A stretch of DNA of 64,000 bases from Beverwykella pulmonaria (taxonomy: Eukaryota > Ascomycota > Dothideomycetes > Pleosporales > Melanommataceae), in NCBI GenBank assembly GCA_001599595.1, contig BCHH01000005.1:2714804-2778803 (forward strand), written 5' to 3'. The translations under genes were made by a program, and so were the position numbers. Below, piece by piece: positions 12,541 to 23,412 of the stretch. Under the pieces are notes generated by a model. It ran no database searches. It saw only the letters and a program-made list of their open reading frames with translations, and had not been told where the DNA came from. The first letter of the stretch is position 1. Each line of letters starts with the position of its first letter.

Positions 12541-13000
12541 TATTAGGTTGCTTTGGGGTGCAGCTCTGGAGGATTGCTCGGGATCCAGCAGCGAGTATTT
12601 GCATTCAAATATGGCTTTAGCAAAGGGGTGTCGCCAAGTTATAGGAGTGCTGAATATTTTTTTTCACTGTTGAAAGTAACTGGCGTTGAGCAAGCCATAT
12701 TTATGTGATTGTTTGCTGTTGCCTGCGAAGCTGGTGCTAAGGCCGGAGGTGTTCGTTTAGCCCACTGCCTTGCCATTATTGCCCTTCCCGCATCTGGCTG
12801 GCTCAGTACACAGCCTGCCCCACTTCGATTCCATGATGAGATTTTGACTTGGATGTAAAAAAATTGAGCTACAATGGCACTGAGTGAATGAAAATATGTG
12901 TATATATATTATTTAATCTTAATATCATACATAATCAAACAAGGACGTGTGGCCGTAAGTTACTTGACTCTTAATTTGCCTTGCGATTTCTAACGATTAT
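12541..13000. other. Intergenic, AT-rich towards its right end
   Basis: Non-coding. From about 12880 the composition becomes clearly AT-rich (a tatatatattattt run near 12900) and stays so, with interruptions, to about 13250. This may be a RIP-affected or relic segment; no element ends are visible. Confidence 0.5.
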
Positions 13001-13078
13001 TCAGCAATGGCAAGGCGCTTGACTACGATTTGACACCGCGATCAAGAGATTCCAGGTTCGAGTAAGTTGTCAATAAGC
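13001..13078 (+). tRNA. Degenerate tRNA-Arg(ACG)-like relic with intron
   Basis: The segment carries a D-arm-like caatggcaaggcg, then an anticodon arm cttga-ctacg...tcaag with anticodon ACG, interrupted by about a dozen bases in the position normal for a nuclear tRNA intron, a variable region agatt, and a T-loop core ccaggttcgagt. The 3' half of the T stem (aagtt) does not pair with ccagg, and I cannot find a matching acceptor stem. I therefore read it as a broken or diverged tRNA-Arg, not a working gene. Confidence 0.45.
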
Positions 13079-13552
13079 TACGATTTCCGATATGTTCGAA
13101 CTAACAATCATTAGCCCCTGGCACGTTCATTACATTTTTGCACAAATCTTTGATTTTCCAAAACATAAACGTTTTTTTCTTTATTTAAGATGCATGAACG
13201 CATTGCTGTATCACAATAGAGAGCTCTATAACTTTATACATTTATACATTGCTTGTGACCATTACAATTGGTAGCCAAGATTTCGGATACATGACCGACC
13301 AGCTCGCCAGCGATCATTTTTGTGCCAGAGCATTAGATTTCAGCGGTTTCGCGACGCCGAATTTTACCAACGCTACGAGCCCGCCATTTGAAACGGACCA
13401 ATCAATCTGCGCCACTCCTCCGCTACACTCGCCGGTAGAGGTCAAAACTGTAAACGACTGTATATCATCGAGCAGACCACCGACGGCCATTGACTCGCGT
13501 TATAAGTAGGGTAAGGCAGCTCTAGGTCTTAAGCTAGCGGAAGGAGCTGGTG

Positions 13553-13593
13553 ACCACCACCACCACCACAACAACAACAACAACAACAACAAC
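13553..13593 (+). repeat. CAC/AAC trinucleotide microsatellite
   Basis: A run of five CAC-type units passes directly into about eight CAA units. Frames crossing it are low-complexity artefacts. Confidence 0.85.
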
Positions 13594-13718
13594 GACAAAC
13601 GACACTGACAGCGCTTCCTCCCGAATTCTCTTGAGGCTGCCGTGCGCCACGTGAACACAAAACACTGAGCAGAGTTGCTATCCGGTTATCGCAACACAAC
13701 ACATCACAGCACAACACT

Positions 13719-14423
13719 TCAAACCCTACTCCGATACATTTTCCATTGGCAATTGCGGAACTGCAATCTCGTCAAGCATTCCTCCTTGCACCTCACGACA
13801 TTCGGTAATACACCAAGTGCCAGCGGCATTCCGCCCACACTTGCCCATCGTGGTGAATATATACTCCTCCAGGAAAAGATGTAAATATCAACAACTCCGC
13901 GCTCTTTCATTTCCCGCATTGGCTTCGTGATCCCCCCGAGTTCTCGCGAAATTGTGGAATAGGACCCGAGCGCGATTAAGCCCGGAGATGACGTTTTAGA
14001 CTTAAAAACAGGAAGAGCGTATGGGATAATATCATGTGAATCAAGAAGTTGATAGAGAAGTTTATTGGAGTGCTTCTTTCGATATTTGGGGTTGAAATGG
14101 TTTGACATGCGGAATTTGAGGCTAACGTCAGATTTTTCGACATAGATAACAATGAGATTCCCGCTAGGATCCCGAGAAATGGCGAAGATGAAATATACTC
14201 CCTTTTCATCATCAGAAGGCATGATATCATGCCTGAATTTCTCACGAGTACACAGAAGGGCTTGGATGGAAACAGTTCCGCCGAAAAAGGTCTGGATGGC
14301 GAGATGAGTACTAGCCAGGATCTCTTGAAGGACATCTTCCATTGAATATTTCTTAATGAATTCACGTGCGAATACCGAGACTTCCTGAACGGAGATTGTT
14401 TGGGCCACGTAATTGAACAACAC
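13719..14423 (-). CDS. Hypothetical protein with GIY-YIG-nuclease-like core, start unresolved
   Basis: An open frame of 234 codons. From the codon at 14423 (GTG), residues 75-77 read GVY and residues 94-96 read YVE, flanked by hydrophobic strands, with R105 and H109 downstream and a Lys-rich YRKKHSNKLLYQLL segment. This resembles the GIY...YIG core with its following Arg, but the catalytic-loop glycine is replaced by Glu. No ATG occurs before codon 28 (14342). The frame stays open upstream to a stop at 14475-14477, and I found no convincing splice acceptor there. It may therefore be a fragment of a longer or decayed gene. It sits beside AT-rich DNA and a tRNA relic. The family assignment is by eye and tentative. 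Confidence 0.4.
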   Translation of the reverse strand: MLFNYVAQTISVQEVSVFAREFIKKYSMEDVLQEILASTHLAIQTFFGGTVSIQALLCTREKFRHDIMPSDDEKGVYFIFAISRDPSGNLIVIYVEKSDVSLKFRMSNHFNPKYRKKHSNKLLYQLLDSHDIIPYALPVFKSKTSSPGLIALGSYSTISRELGGITKPMREMKERGVVDIYIFSWRSIYSPRWASVGGMPLALGVLPNVVRCKEECLTRLQFRNCQWKMYRSRV

Positions 14424-14477
14424 AGATAGAGCAGTTGACGACCGCCACCGAAAGACGTTTCCAGCGGACTCATCTTA

Positions 14478-15348
14478 ATCCTTGGAATCTTAGATTATCT
14501 CGATTTTTTCTCCAGTTGGTATGACCGAGTTAGCTGCTTTTTCAGACGTCAAGTACTCCATATGTGACAAAGAATGTTGAAGGCCGGCAGTACCGCCGTG
14601 AGATGACAATACTGGCGTTAATATGTACTTGGACTGGATCAAAGGAAAGGAGAGACCGTACAACATAGAAATGGGTCTCCGTGATATGATGCTGATAATA
14701 GCGTAAGCATATGTAAACGCTAAGACAGAAGGAGAGACGCAAAGACGAAGAATAAAACGAGAGAGTTTCCGCGATGACTTGGTGGTGACGCCGACGTACA
14801 GATAAAAGCCGGAGTGATGATTTGATGTGAGATCAGAGCACGCAAAGAGAGAGTCCGCAACCTGGTGGTGATGCTGGCGGTGCGCGCAACGCTGGAGTGC
14901 AGAACGTGAGACCTGAGAACGAAAGAGAGAAGAGACCTAAGCGGGAAAGGGCGGGAAAGGTAAGAATAATCGCAGTGGATTGGCGATGCTAGCGGAAGTG
15001 CAGATGGATGGCGGTGCGAAGCTATCCTACGGTGTGTTTCGGTCGAGCGACAGGCATCATTTCTTTCCTATGATATGACTGTTCCCAGCGAATGATGTTA
15101 TTAAGTTATTTTGGAGATCACGTTTGAGAAGAAATACATCGAGACACGTTAATTATTCATCAGAATTTTGGCTCAAACCGCGCTAGTTCTGAAACAGGAC
15201 TAGTACATAATAAACACCGTCGTCGACTGTTTGTAAACATAGCTTCGCATCGCATCACTCGACATCACCAGCACCGTTCGCATTTATTCGGAATAGCGAT
15301 TAGCATGACATCAACCATATCCCACGGCGTATGATTACTTAACATATT
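14478..15348. other. Intergenic, 0.87 kb
   Basis: No gene seen. Contains short purine-rich stretches (cgggaaagggcgggaaagg near 14941) and the promoter side of the next gene. Confidence 0.5.
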
Positions 15349-18276
15349 ATGGCTCCAGAGGACGACTTACGATGGACCACCTCGCGTTGCAATCGACTCC
15401 TCCGACACATACTCTCGCCGCTAGCCGCACTGCGCAAGGAGCGGGAAAGGCAGCAAAAAGGAGTTGGAGAGTTGCGTACTGCCTCAACTGCCTTTGCCAC
15501 CAAAGTTGTTCCTCGCAAAACCATTAATTTCTCCCGGTTGGCAAGTGTGCGCAAGCCCCGAGGTTTTGACAAGGCTCGCGATCCCGACTGGGTACCCGGC
15601 GCGAAACCAGTAGGCGTCAAGAAGACATACGGCGGACGCGCAGCAAAAATTTCAGCAGCTACACAGCGGACCTTCTCGGAAAAGGGAAACATCGGAAGAC
15701 CAGGCGAAATCGCTTTCACACCCCTCGTCGCGCGGACAGGAGGTCACTTCCAGAATAGCCCGCAGCAACACTCCTCCCCACTGAAACCCCTCGCGAGGAA
15801 GAAGGGACCGCTCATTGCGAAGTCAGACCAACTCCAAATCAAGAAACACATGCCACATGATACTGGGAGACAGGTGGAAGGCTTGTTGAAGGCATACGCA
15901 AACTTGCTCAGCGCTACGGCTGTTGGCGAGAAGAAGAGATGGAAAGGGACGAGATCGCTCATGGGCGCTTGTCTTCGACAAATGCCTGCATTTATTGCGC
16001 TAGAAGAGCACTTCGCGGAGCTTGATAAGGAAGACGAGGATAATGACGAAGAGCGGGACATCTCAAATGAGATCTACCTTGAGCTCGAAGATAAATTCGA
16101 GATGTCCGCTGGACAAGGGTGGCGGCCGTTCAAATCTATTGTGCGAGCTCATGGAACATCGCTCCTGTGTAGCGCGTTTGCAGACCAGATTTTGAAGGCG
16201 GAAACTTTACACATTGTCGTGTCGCATTGCTTTGATGCATCAGCATGGGACGAGGCGGAGAGGCTCCTGCGCGCCTATCTACCTGCGCTGAAACCGCTGT
16301 CTACGCCCACAAACCTTCAAGCAGACTTGTTCGACCAACACAGGTCGATCTACATGTGGATGACTAAAAAATTTGTGGATCGTACGGGTCGATCTCACAT
16401 CCTTTACGATATCTTAGAATATATGATTTCTAAGGACATCCTCCCTCTTGAATGGCTCGCGACGGACTGCATGCGACCCATCTGGCATAAGTTGGTTCGC
16501 ACCTTATCCGACGGCGATCATCGCACACTTGAGAACGCCTTCCGCTTCCTCGAGACCACAATTTCAATTGGAATAGGCCTTCCGAAAGATAACCTCTATG
16601 AAGACGGCGAGGTCGATATCGTCCCAAAACAAATAAGGCCATCTGCAAGGCGAGAGCTCCGGGAAGCATTAGACACTACGTTTCTAAGCCTTCTTACCGT
16701 ATTATGTAGCATTGCGCTTTTGGACCAGAATCGAGCAGACCTCGTCAACGATCACACTTTACAGCGAGTCACCTCGGTAGTAGATTCCATAGTCACCGGC
16801 CTTCTCAAGCGGAAGGATGTTCAGAACGATCTGGATCTACTCGAATCGACCCCTGAAGATATGGAGACCTACGCTCACAGAGCTCTTTGGACAATGTCTA
16901 CTTCTTTTCTTATACATCTAGGGGGGTGTCGTTTGGACACAACAATGATTACGCTTACAATGTCTACTCTTGTTGGTGCTATCGACTGGGTTGCCGTGCA
17001 GTACTCTTCCAAGAACATCGATATCTCGTCTGCGCTTGCAACTCTTCCTAGATTCATCTCTTCTACAGCACGGTGCTCTGGCAAGGCTTGGAAAGATGAC
17101 GGATTCAACCAACTACAATGCCTTACTGATGCACTGCTATCACTCACCGGATTTCGACTTCCACACAAATTGTGGAATATGAAACGCCTGGCCCTGGAAT
17201 CTTCCTTAGAGTTTGCGCAGAGCACAAATAACGCGGAACACATTGCTTACACACGCCTAATTGAGAAGTCAATGAGAGAAAAAGGTCGCGTTGTGTTAGC
17301 GAATACGCCGCACAAAAGTGATATGCCTTCGGCCAGTGGTGGGTTCCGATGGGAGGAAGGAATTGGGGAGTGGGTTACTTGTACCCCTTTCGTCAAGCAG
17401 GATTTCAAGTATATGTCTCAGAAGCCTATGCACACCCTAGAACTTTTGCCAACACCTATCGTGTCTGAAGACGAGCACGAAAACAGCCCATCTGCTACTT
17501 CGGGGGCTAAATGCACACTTCCCAGTCCTTCAAATATGTTGTCTGTATTGGAGGAAGATACGTCCTTCCACAACGACACGCTTCTGCAATCATCTCTGGT
17601 CAAAGCAGCTTCACGCAAACGTCGCAGCACGTCACCAATGGTTGTCATTCCCGCAAAACGGACACGTATCACTCCGCCTGAGTCACCCGTCATTCAAGAT
17701 ACAGATTCACTATTAGAGCCCCGTAGGAGTCGAGGCGTCTCCGAAAATTTTGAACTGTTGGCACCATCACAAGCTGCGCTCCGTGGAAGTCAACGTAACC
17801 CACCCCAATCTTTTAACAAGTCAAAATTATCCATGATATCCCGAGCCGAGCCCCAAAGAAGGCGCTGTGTTCTGGAGGAGCCCTTCGACAACTCAGAACT
17901 ATCAACAACATCTCAATCAGCGCCCCGTAGGAGTCGGCGCTCAAGGAAAGAGATTAAAGCTATCATCTCGACCCTACGCAAATCACGGTTCCAAACATCA
18001 TCGGATAGCAGCCTTCGGAACGTTAGTCGAAAGACTTACTCAGAGGTTGTCGATTTAGACGACAGCGAGTCTGGGATAGACGACGAGGGCACTGATGGTA
18101 ATGAGATGAATCTTGATGATGAAGACGACGATCGAGATGAGCTCGGCTGGATACATGCGGGACTTAAGCGTCGGCGGAGTGGAAGGAAGCCTGCCAAGAC
18201 AAAGACTCCATGGTGGATAGCGGCTAGTGGGTGCATGGATGGAGAGGAGAGCGAAGATGAGCTGAGCTTTCAGTAG
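15349..18276 (+). CDS. Unrecognised 975-residue protein, probably nuclear, intronless
   Basis: A single uninterrupted frame of 975 codons starting MAPEDDLRWTTSRCNRLLRH; the ATG is the first in frame. I do not recognise the family. Visible organisation: a basic, disordered N-terminal 160 residues; an acidic patch near residues 225-240; a helical, hydrophobic middle (about 240-650) that could be an alpha-solenoid; then a Ser/Pro/Arg-rich low-complexity tail with repeated PRRSR / SRR elements, an acidic run (DDEDDDRDELG) and a basic RRRSGRKPAKTK segment resembling an AT-hook. The pattern suggests a chromatin- or kinetochore-associated scaffold, but that is inference from composition only. Absence of introns in a 2.9-kb gene stands out next to its intron-bearing neighbours. 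Confidence 0.85.
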   Translation: MAPEDDLRWTTSRCNRLLRHILSPLAALRKERERQQKGVGELRTASTAFATKVVPRKTINFSRLASVRKPRGFDKARDPDWVPGAKPVGVKKTYGGRAAKISAATQRTFSEKGNIGRPGEIAFTPLVARTGGHFQNSPQQHSSPLKPLARKKGPLIAKSDQLQIKKHMPHDTGRQVEGLLKAYANLLSATAVGEKKRWKGTRSLMGACLRQMPAFIALEEHFAELDKEDEDNDEERDISNEIYLELEDKFEMSAGQGWRPFKSIVRAHGTSLLCSAFADQILKAETLHIVVSHCFDASAWDEAERLLRAYLPALKPLSTPTNLQADLFDQHRSIYMWMTKKFVDRTGRSHILYDILEYMISKDILPLEWLATDCMRPIWHKLVRTLSDGDHRTLENAFRFLETTISIGIGLPKDNLYEDGEVDIVPKQIRPSARRELREALDTTFLSLLTVLCSIALLDQNRADLVNDHTLQRVTSVVDSIVTGLLKRKDVQNDLDLLESTPEDMETYAHRALWTMSTSFLIHLGGCRLDTTMITLTMSTLVGAIDWVAVQYSSKNIDISSALATLPRFISSTARCSGKAWKDDGFNQLQCLTDALLSLTGFRLPHKLWNMKRLALESSLEFAQSTNNAEHIAYTRLIEKSMREKGRVVLANTPHKSDMPSASGGFRWEEGIGEWVTCTPFVKQDFKYMSQKPMHTLELLPTPIVSEDEHENSPSATSGAKCTLPSPSNMLSVLEEDTSFHNDTLLQSSLVKAASRKRRSTSPMVVIPAKRTRITPPESPVIQDTDSLLEPRRSRGVSENFELLAPSQAALRGSQRNPPQSFNKSKLSMISRAEPQRRRCVLEEPFDNSELSTTSQSAPRRSRRSRKEIKAIISTLRKSRFQTSSDSSLRNVSRKTYSEVVDLDDSESGIDDEGTDGNEMNLDDEDDDRDELGWIHAGLKRRRSGRKPAKTKTPWWIAASGCMDGEESEDELSFQ

Positions 18277-19652
18277 CTCCTTAGTTTGCATAGTCGCGGT
18301 GTATGTTGGTTTTGCCGAAATATATGAAGTAATTAGGCCTGATCTTGTTTGTGGGCTCAGAGTAGATATGGGTGGTACCGGTTTTTATGTGCGACTAAGT
18401 CATCATCAGCAATAGAAAGTGCTAGGCCTTCCTGAATGCTAGACGGTAGTTGAGGGTTCTCTTCAGGGCAAAGGGCAAAAAAAAACCTTGTTATCAACTT
18501 TGTCCAGCCCTCATGCAGTGATATGTTAGGCTCAGAGAACGGGCCTGAAAATGACGTAGAAGGAGGCGTGGCATTTCACTGTAAGCTTTTGCATTACTTA
18601 TGTCTGAGCATCCAGACCGCCACGAAGAATATGTTTCAGGCTTTATATTAAATCAGAACTTGACCAGGCTGACCCAGGTAGGTTAGCGCTTAGTCACATG
18701 ATAAAATAACAATTTTAGTTGTGGCGTTAGCTGAGTCCCTTCTGCTCTACACATCATCGCCATCTATTCGCAATCGACAGATAAAGAAACTACATGACTG
18801 GCTAGCCTTGTCATCCCACGTCGAGCGAGGCCTTTCTCGACCGTATATGCAACTAATCAAAAACATTGGCTCCTTCCAACGTCAGCTAGAATTAAACAGC
18901 CTTAGAGAGGGCAAAACTGCCAGCGCCGAGGGCAAATGCAACTTCAATAGTGGCTTGCCTAGAGCTGGTCTATGCCATACCATTCGGCAAATTTATACGT
19001 ACATAACGAGCCCATGCATGCCGCAACCTCATTCGTGGGGCGTATCGAGGGCAAATGTGGGCGTCTGCAAGGTCGGTTCGGGGCCCACCACAACCCGTAG
19101 CGCTGCCAAATTGGGACACATCTTGTCATCTGAGCCTGATGCCCAGCAGATTGTTACTTCAGGCTGACATTGATATCGTCATTCTTGATCCACTGAACAT
19201 GTCTCCGAGCGTTACCGAACTCTAGGTTTGGCATTAAATTCGTACTGTCGGAGGCATCTCTCTCCTCGCAGGCATTCGCCCTGGAATGTCCACAGATAAA
19301 CCGGGGCTCATGGCCATTTGGCACGACTCTCAGCTCATTTTTAGCAGTTCTTCTTCGGAGTTGCCTTGATTGCTGCTCCTCAACGGTGGCTTTCCTTCGT
19401 CTAGGTTGACCTCAAAGGGTTTGCCCTCTTCAATATTGTGCTTTGACCTCGAAGCCTAGTAAAAGAGTGTTATTTAAAGCGCTTTTACTTGCCTGGGTGT
19501 CTAGGTGCCTTTGAATGTGGTGGTTGAACGGGTTTCATGTGTGAGTGTGAATTCCTTCCAGATCCTCTCCTCAAAATTAGACAATCGAAGTTTCAGCTTT
19601 GTTAACTTGTTCAAGGACCGAGGAATCAGGTCCAAACTTACTGTGTTTCATC
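18277..19652. other. Intergenic, 1.4 kb
   Basis: A 148-codon frame at 18721-19167 opens with GTG, lacks a recognisable domain and is not supported. Otherwise no feature seen. Confidence 0.5.
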
Positions 19653-22600
19653 ATGGATCCAGCTCTAGAATGTCCGAGTTCGGATACTGTCGAGTACTAC
19701 GATAATTCCGCTGAATCCACTTACTGGCCAATGGCATTTTCAGTTCCTATTTCAAGCGGGGATTTTAGCTCCGACACCATAGTTCCTTCCCATTGCTATC
19801 AGCCGTGCGACACATCATGGCCCGTTTTGGAACACCCTCCTGCATCACCTCCTACTTCTGAACAAAGTTATCTCGGTCGAGCGCCTTCATCTCAAACTAG
19901 CTATAATGATTTTGAGGGGGAAGACTCGGTACAAATGATGCATTCTCACTCTACTGATTGTCTCTTTCTGACTTCTCTAGTTTGCAGAGGGTTCGTCTCC
20001 CAGGAGTCCCTTCTTCAACATGATAAGGACCCAATCCCAAATCTCTAACCTCCCAGGCCTGGCCCCTCGTATAGACTCTATGGAGTGTGATTCGTTGTTT
20101 GGCCTAAGGACACCATTGGTATCTATGCCTAGCGTAGCTAGCCCCACAGCGCCCGAGCCGGTCACCTGCCCCGAATGCTCTCAGAAAAAGACATTTGGCC
20201 GTCAGTATGACTTGAATAGGCACATTAACGAGCAGCATCGGTGCCCTCACAAAGATTGCAAAGAGGTGAAGTTCTTGACAGCGGGAGAGAAGAAGAGCCA
20301 CGAGAGGGGGCACAGTGAAGGTGGTCTGGGATACAAGTGCGGAACTTGTGCACTGAACGGAACGTCCCCGAAACCGCTTTCGCGAAAGGAGAAACTGAGG
20401 AAACACTTCAAAGAATTGCACAAAGCTTCAGATGACTTGGATTTCCTACAGTTTCAGTGTACCCAGGCTCCTTGCTATCTTGGAGAGGCCTGTGGTGGCA
20501 TCTATTTCACCTCACAGGACGACCTGCACAAGCATAACAGGCAACAGCATTCGTTGGAGGCCTCGAAAGAAACATCCCCGAACGGAAGGATTTATAGTGA
20601 GCCGACCTTCGGTGCACACAGCCCGCTCTATGCAAAACCCGCAGTCACTAATATTTCTCTATAGGGCCAATTTATGCTAAACCACTCATCGAGACAGTGG
20701 GCGCTGGCAATGTTGGAAAGCGACCTCTTGATCAGGAGCCTGTATTGGAAGCAAAGCGATGGAAGATAAAGCAGAATGATTCCGGTTTGTATAATTCATT
20801 CTATTTATATCTCACCCCCGCCTTTCCTCCTGACTGTATTAACTCCTCCGGTACAGGCTGGCCAGCCGCGCACCAGAATATCACTCCATCTGAGCTATGT
20901 CATTTTTCTGGTAAGTAGCCGCTAGCATGTTTACATCGGCTGACGTTTTCAGATCCTCGAATCGACTCCCATGCCAGCTCGCCACAGCCACCTGTTGCAG
21001 CTGAAGAAACCCTGAAGTTGTCCGTAGTCGATTTACAGACACTCACCAAACAGCAGAGTAAGATATGTTTCCTTTCCTATTCACATCCCCGCACGAGCGG
21101 CCCAGCGCATCTAGGAGAATAGACAAGTATCCCTGACGGAGGAAAATGCGTCGAGCTAGCTTACTAAGTCCTTGCGGATCTGCTGAGGTGGTTTTCTTAT
21201 CATATATCTATGCTGTTCGCTTAGGTTTGACAAAAAAGGAGCATACTGACGATGATTCATCTGTCCCAGGGTGGAAAGAAGTTCTTGAGAATCTGAGCGA
21301 CCTCCATATATCACCCACGTTCAATTGCAAGCAGGCCGTTATCAAGCTACGAGGTCCATGCTCGGCTGCGGAAATGGAAAGGGGAAAGACGTTACTGGCA
21401 GATCTTATCTATCAGTCCAAGTCTATGAGTATTCAAGGTAACGAGCTCGGATTATCGGTATATTCCAAACCCCGGATAGGATTCCATCAACAAGTTTCTG
21501 TTCATCCCCAGCCTGAAATATTTGCACTTGACCCCAAGGAAGATATTAATGTTCTGATGCTATGGAATTCACAACTTCTTCCCAGGTTCCCAGGAATCGT
21601 TCAGGATGCTTCGATTGAAGGCAGTTACTCTGTGGCCCTTGTTCGACAAAATGGTGTCAATGGACCGCAACCAATCATTCGATTTCGCAGTTCCGGGAAC
21701 CAAGGTGAAACCTCGAGGCAGATCGTTCAAGAGAGTGTTGAGAAGATTTGTCTCAGCAATAACCAAACCATTCTTAACGTTCAGTTCACGGAAGGCACGT
21801 TGGTGCGTTTGGCTGGGGGATCTGCGACAGTCCTCAACGATCCCTTCAATAACGAAAAGTTCCCCCATGAGCGACGGTACTGGGGAAAACCAGGAATGGG
21901 CGCCTCAATCGGCTTGAGCCAGTGCCCCCATGTCTCGGCGACCCTCGGCGGGTACATATCGGTTGATGGCAGAATATACATGTTGTCTGTGGATCACTTC
22001 ATTTCGAAATGTCCTTGCGATCCCACCACAAAGCTGAGGTCTCCATCGATTAGTGACGTGGCCAATGTCAGCTACGAGGTAGAATTGAAGTTGAAGGAAT
22101 TAGGGCTGAAGATTTCGCGGTCGGCTCCGGACGAGGTACCACTTGGACAGGCAGAAGAGCTACTTTTTCCATGGGAAGTCGACGAAGAGCTGGAGCAGTA
22201 CAAGAGGTTCCAACATGAATTGGAAGACAAAGAGAATAAGTTCGCTTTTGGAAATGTCCGGTATCGTTGCGGAGACGGGATGCTTCCTCTTAGGCCCTCG
22301 GCAAATCCTCGTCTGGACGGAAGACTCCACCATATGGACTGGTCGCTGTCAGAGATTACTGCAAAACATAGGGAAGGTAAGAACATTCATAGGCACGGTC
22401 GAGTTGCGAAGCCGAGTCTGGACGACCTTGCCAATGAGATTATGAAACCGGAAGGTTGTGGTGTGCCCTGCTCGACGATAGGGGATGTGATTGGCGGAGA
22501 AGGTGTCTATTATGTGGGAACGACCAGTGGGCTTCGCGAGGGTCGTGTAAATCCGAGTCTCATCCAGTATACCGACGATCATGGAAATGTCTCGCATGAA

Positions 22601-23412
22601 TGGTAAGATAAGCTCGGGACACCCATTCTCTTTCTCTTTGCAAAGTCAACAAGATATGTCAATTCATTGATACTACTATGACATCGCGCTCAACCTGCGT
22701 ATAATCCCTATCATCTTGTCAGAACTATACTAACTTCGTTCGACTACTCAGGTCCATAGTTGTACCACGCTGTGAGGTGCTAAAAGACTCAGATTTCCAA
22801 GGCGATTCTGGAGCTTGGATCATTAGTAACGACAACAAGCTCCTGGGGTTGCTTTGGGGGTGGGACAACGGCAGTCTACTGTTCGCACCCATTCGAGACA
22901 TCTTCGCGGATATCACCCAGAAGATGAACTGCCACCAGATCAAGCTCCCCGAGCACGTCTCTGGTTCTCGATCCGGACGCTCAGGCTCACTGCTCTGCCG
23001 CACAAGCTTCTCTGAAACCCGAGAAAGCACGCCGGAACTCATTGAGCCCGAGGATCCTGCGACTCTCACATCGAGTCTGCTCTCTCCAATTGACATCATC
23101 AAGAGCAGGCCCAGAAGAGGCTCTGGGGCTAGTAGCGACAGCAATTTCTCCGTATCTTCGCTTCCGAGTCTGCTCTCTTCGGCGTCTTCCTTCTCCGATG
23201 AGCTAAACCCTCTAGTGCCCTCGCCGCAACCCTCTTCGCCCTTTCTAGGCAACGGCCTCCCCATTCGAACGAAACCTCCATCCTTGTCTGACGCAGTGGA
23301 GGAGCTGGATTGGGTGTGCATTGGCCGCGAGGAGATTCTCACCGAGAAGACGACGCACAGTCTCAAGTCAACGGAGATGGAGGGTAGAGACTGCAAGCCA
23401 GTATTGGCATAG
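19653..23412 (+). CDS. C2H2-like zinc-finger / trypsin-like serine protease fusion (predicted)
   Basis: CDS join(19653..19928,19981..20596,20665..20784,20857..20910,20953..21057,21225..22602,22752..23412), 1069 residues. Exon lengths sum to 3210 nt and all six junctions keep phase. N-terminal 150 residues: Ser/Pro/Asp-rich. Residues about 155-282: several Cys/His fingers (CPEC...H...H, CPHKDC...H...H, CGTC...H...H, CTQAPC...H...H) with long loops typical of fungal C2H2 variants. Residues about 391-600: unrecognised linker. Residues about 620-900: trypsin-fold domain with SVDHF (His648), MDWSL (Asp762) and GDSGAW (Ser869), followed by a GLLWG strand. Tail: Ser/Pro-rich, ending PVLA. There is no signal peptide, so it should be intracellular. 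Fusion rests on the 167-nt intron 21058..21224 (gtaag donor, cgcttag acceptor, phase 1); every nearer acceptor gives an early stop. Alternative: two adjacent genes, the first ending near 21159 and the second starting at ATG 21146. Confidence 0.62.

Noticed and set aside
13529..13717. Cys/Gly/Val-rich minus-strand frame
   Set aside because: Produced by translation of the CAC/AAC microsatellite.
18721..19167. 148-codon frame after the 975-residue gene
   Set aside because: Begins with GTG, not ATG, has no domain and no intron signals that extend it.
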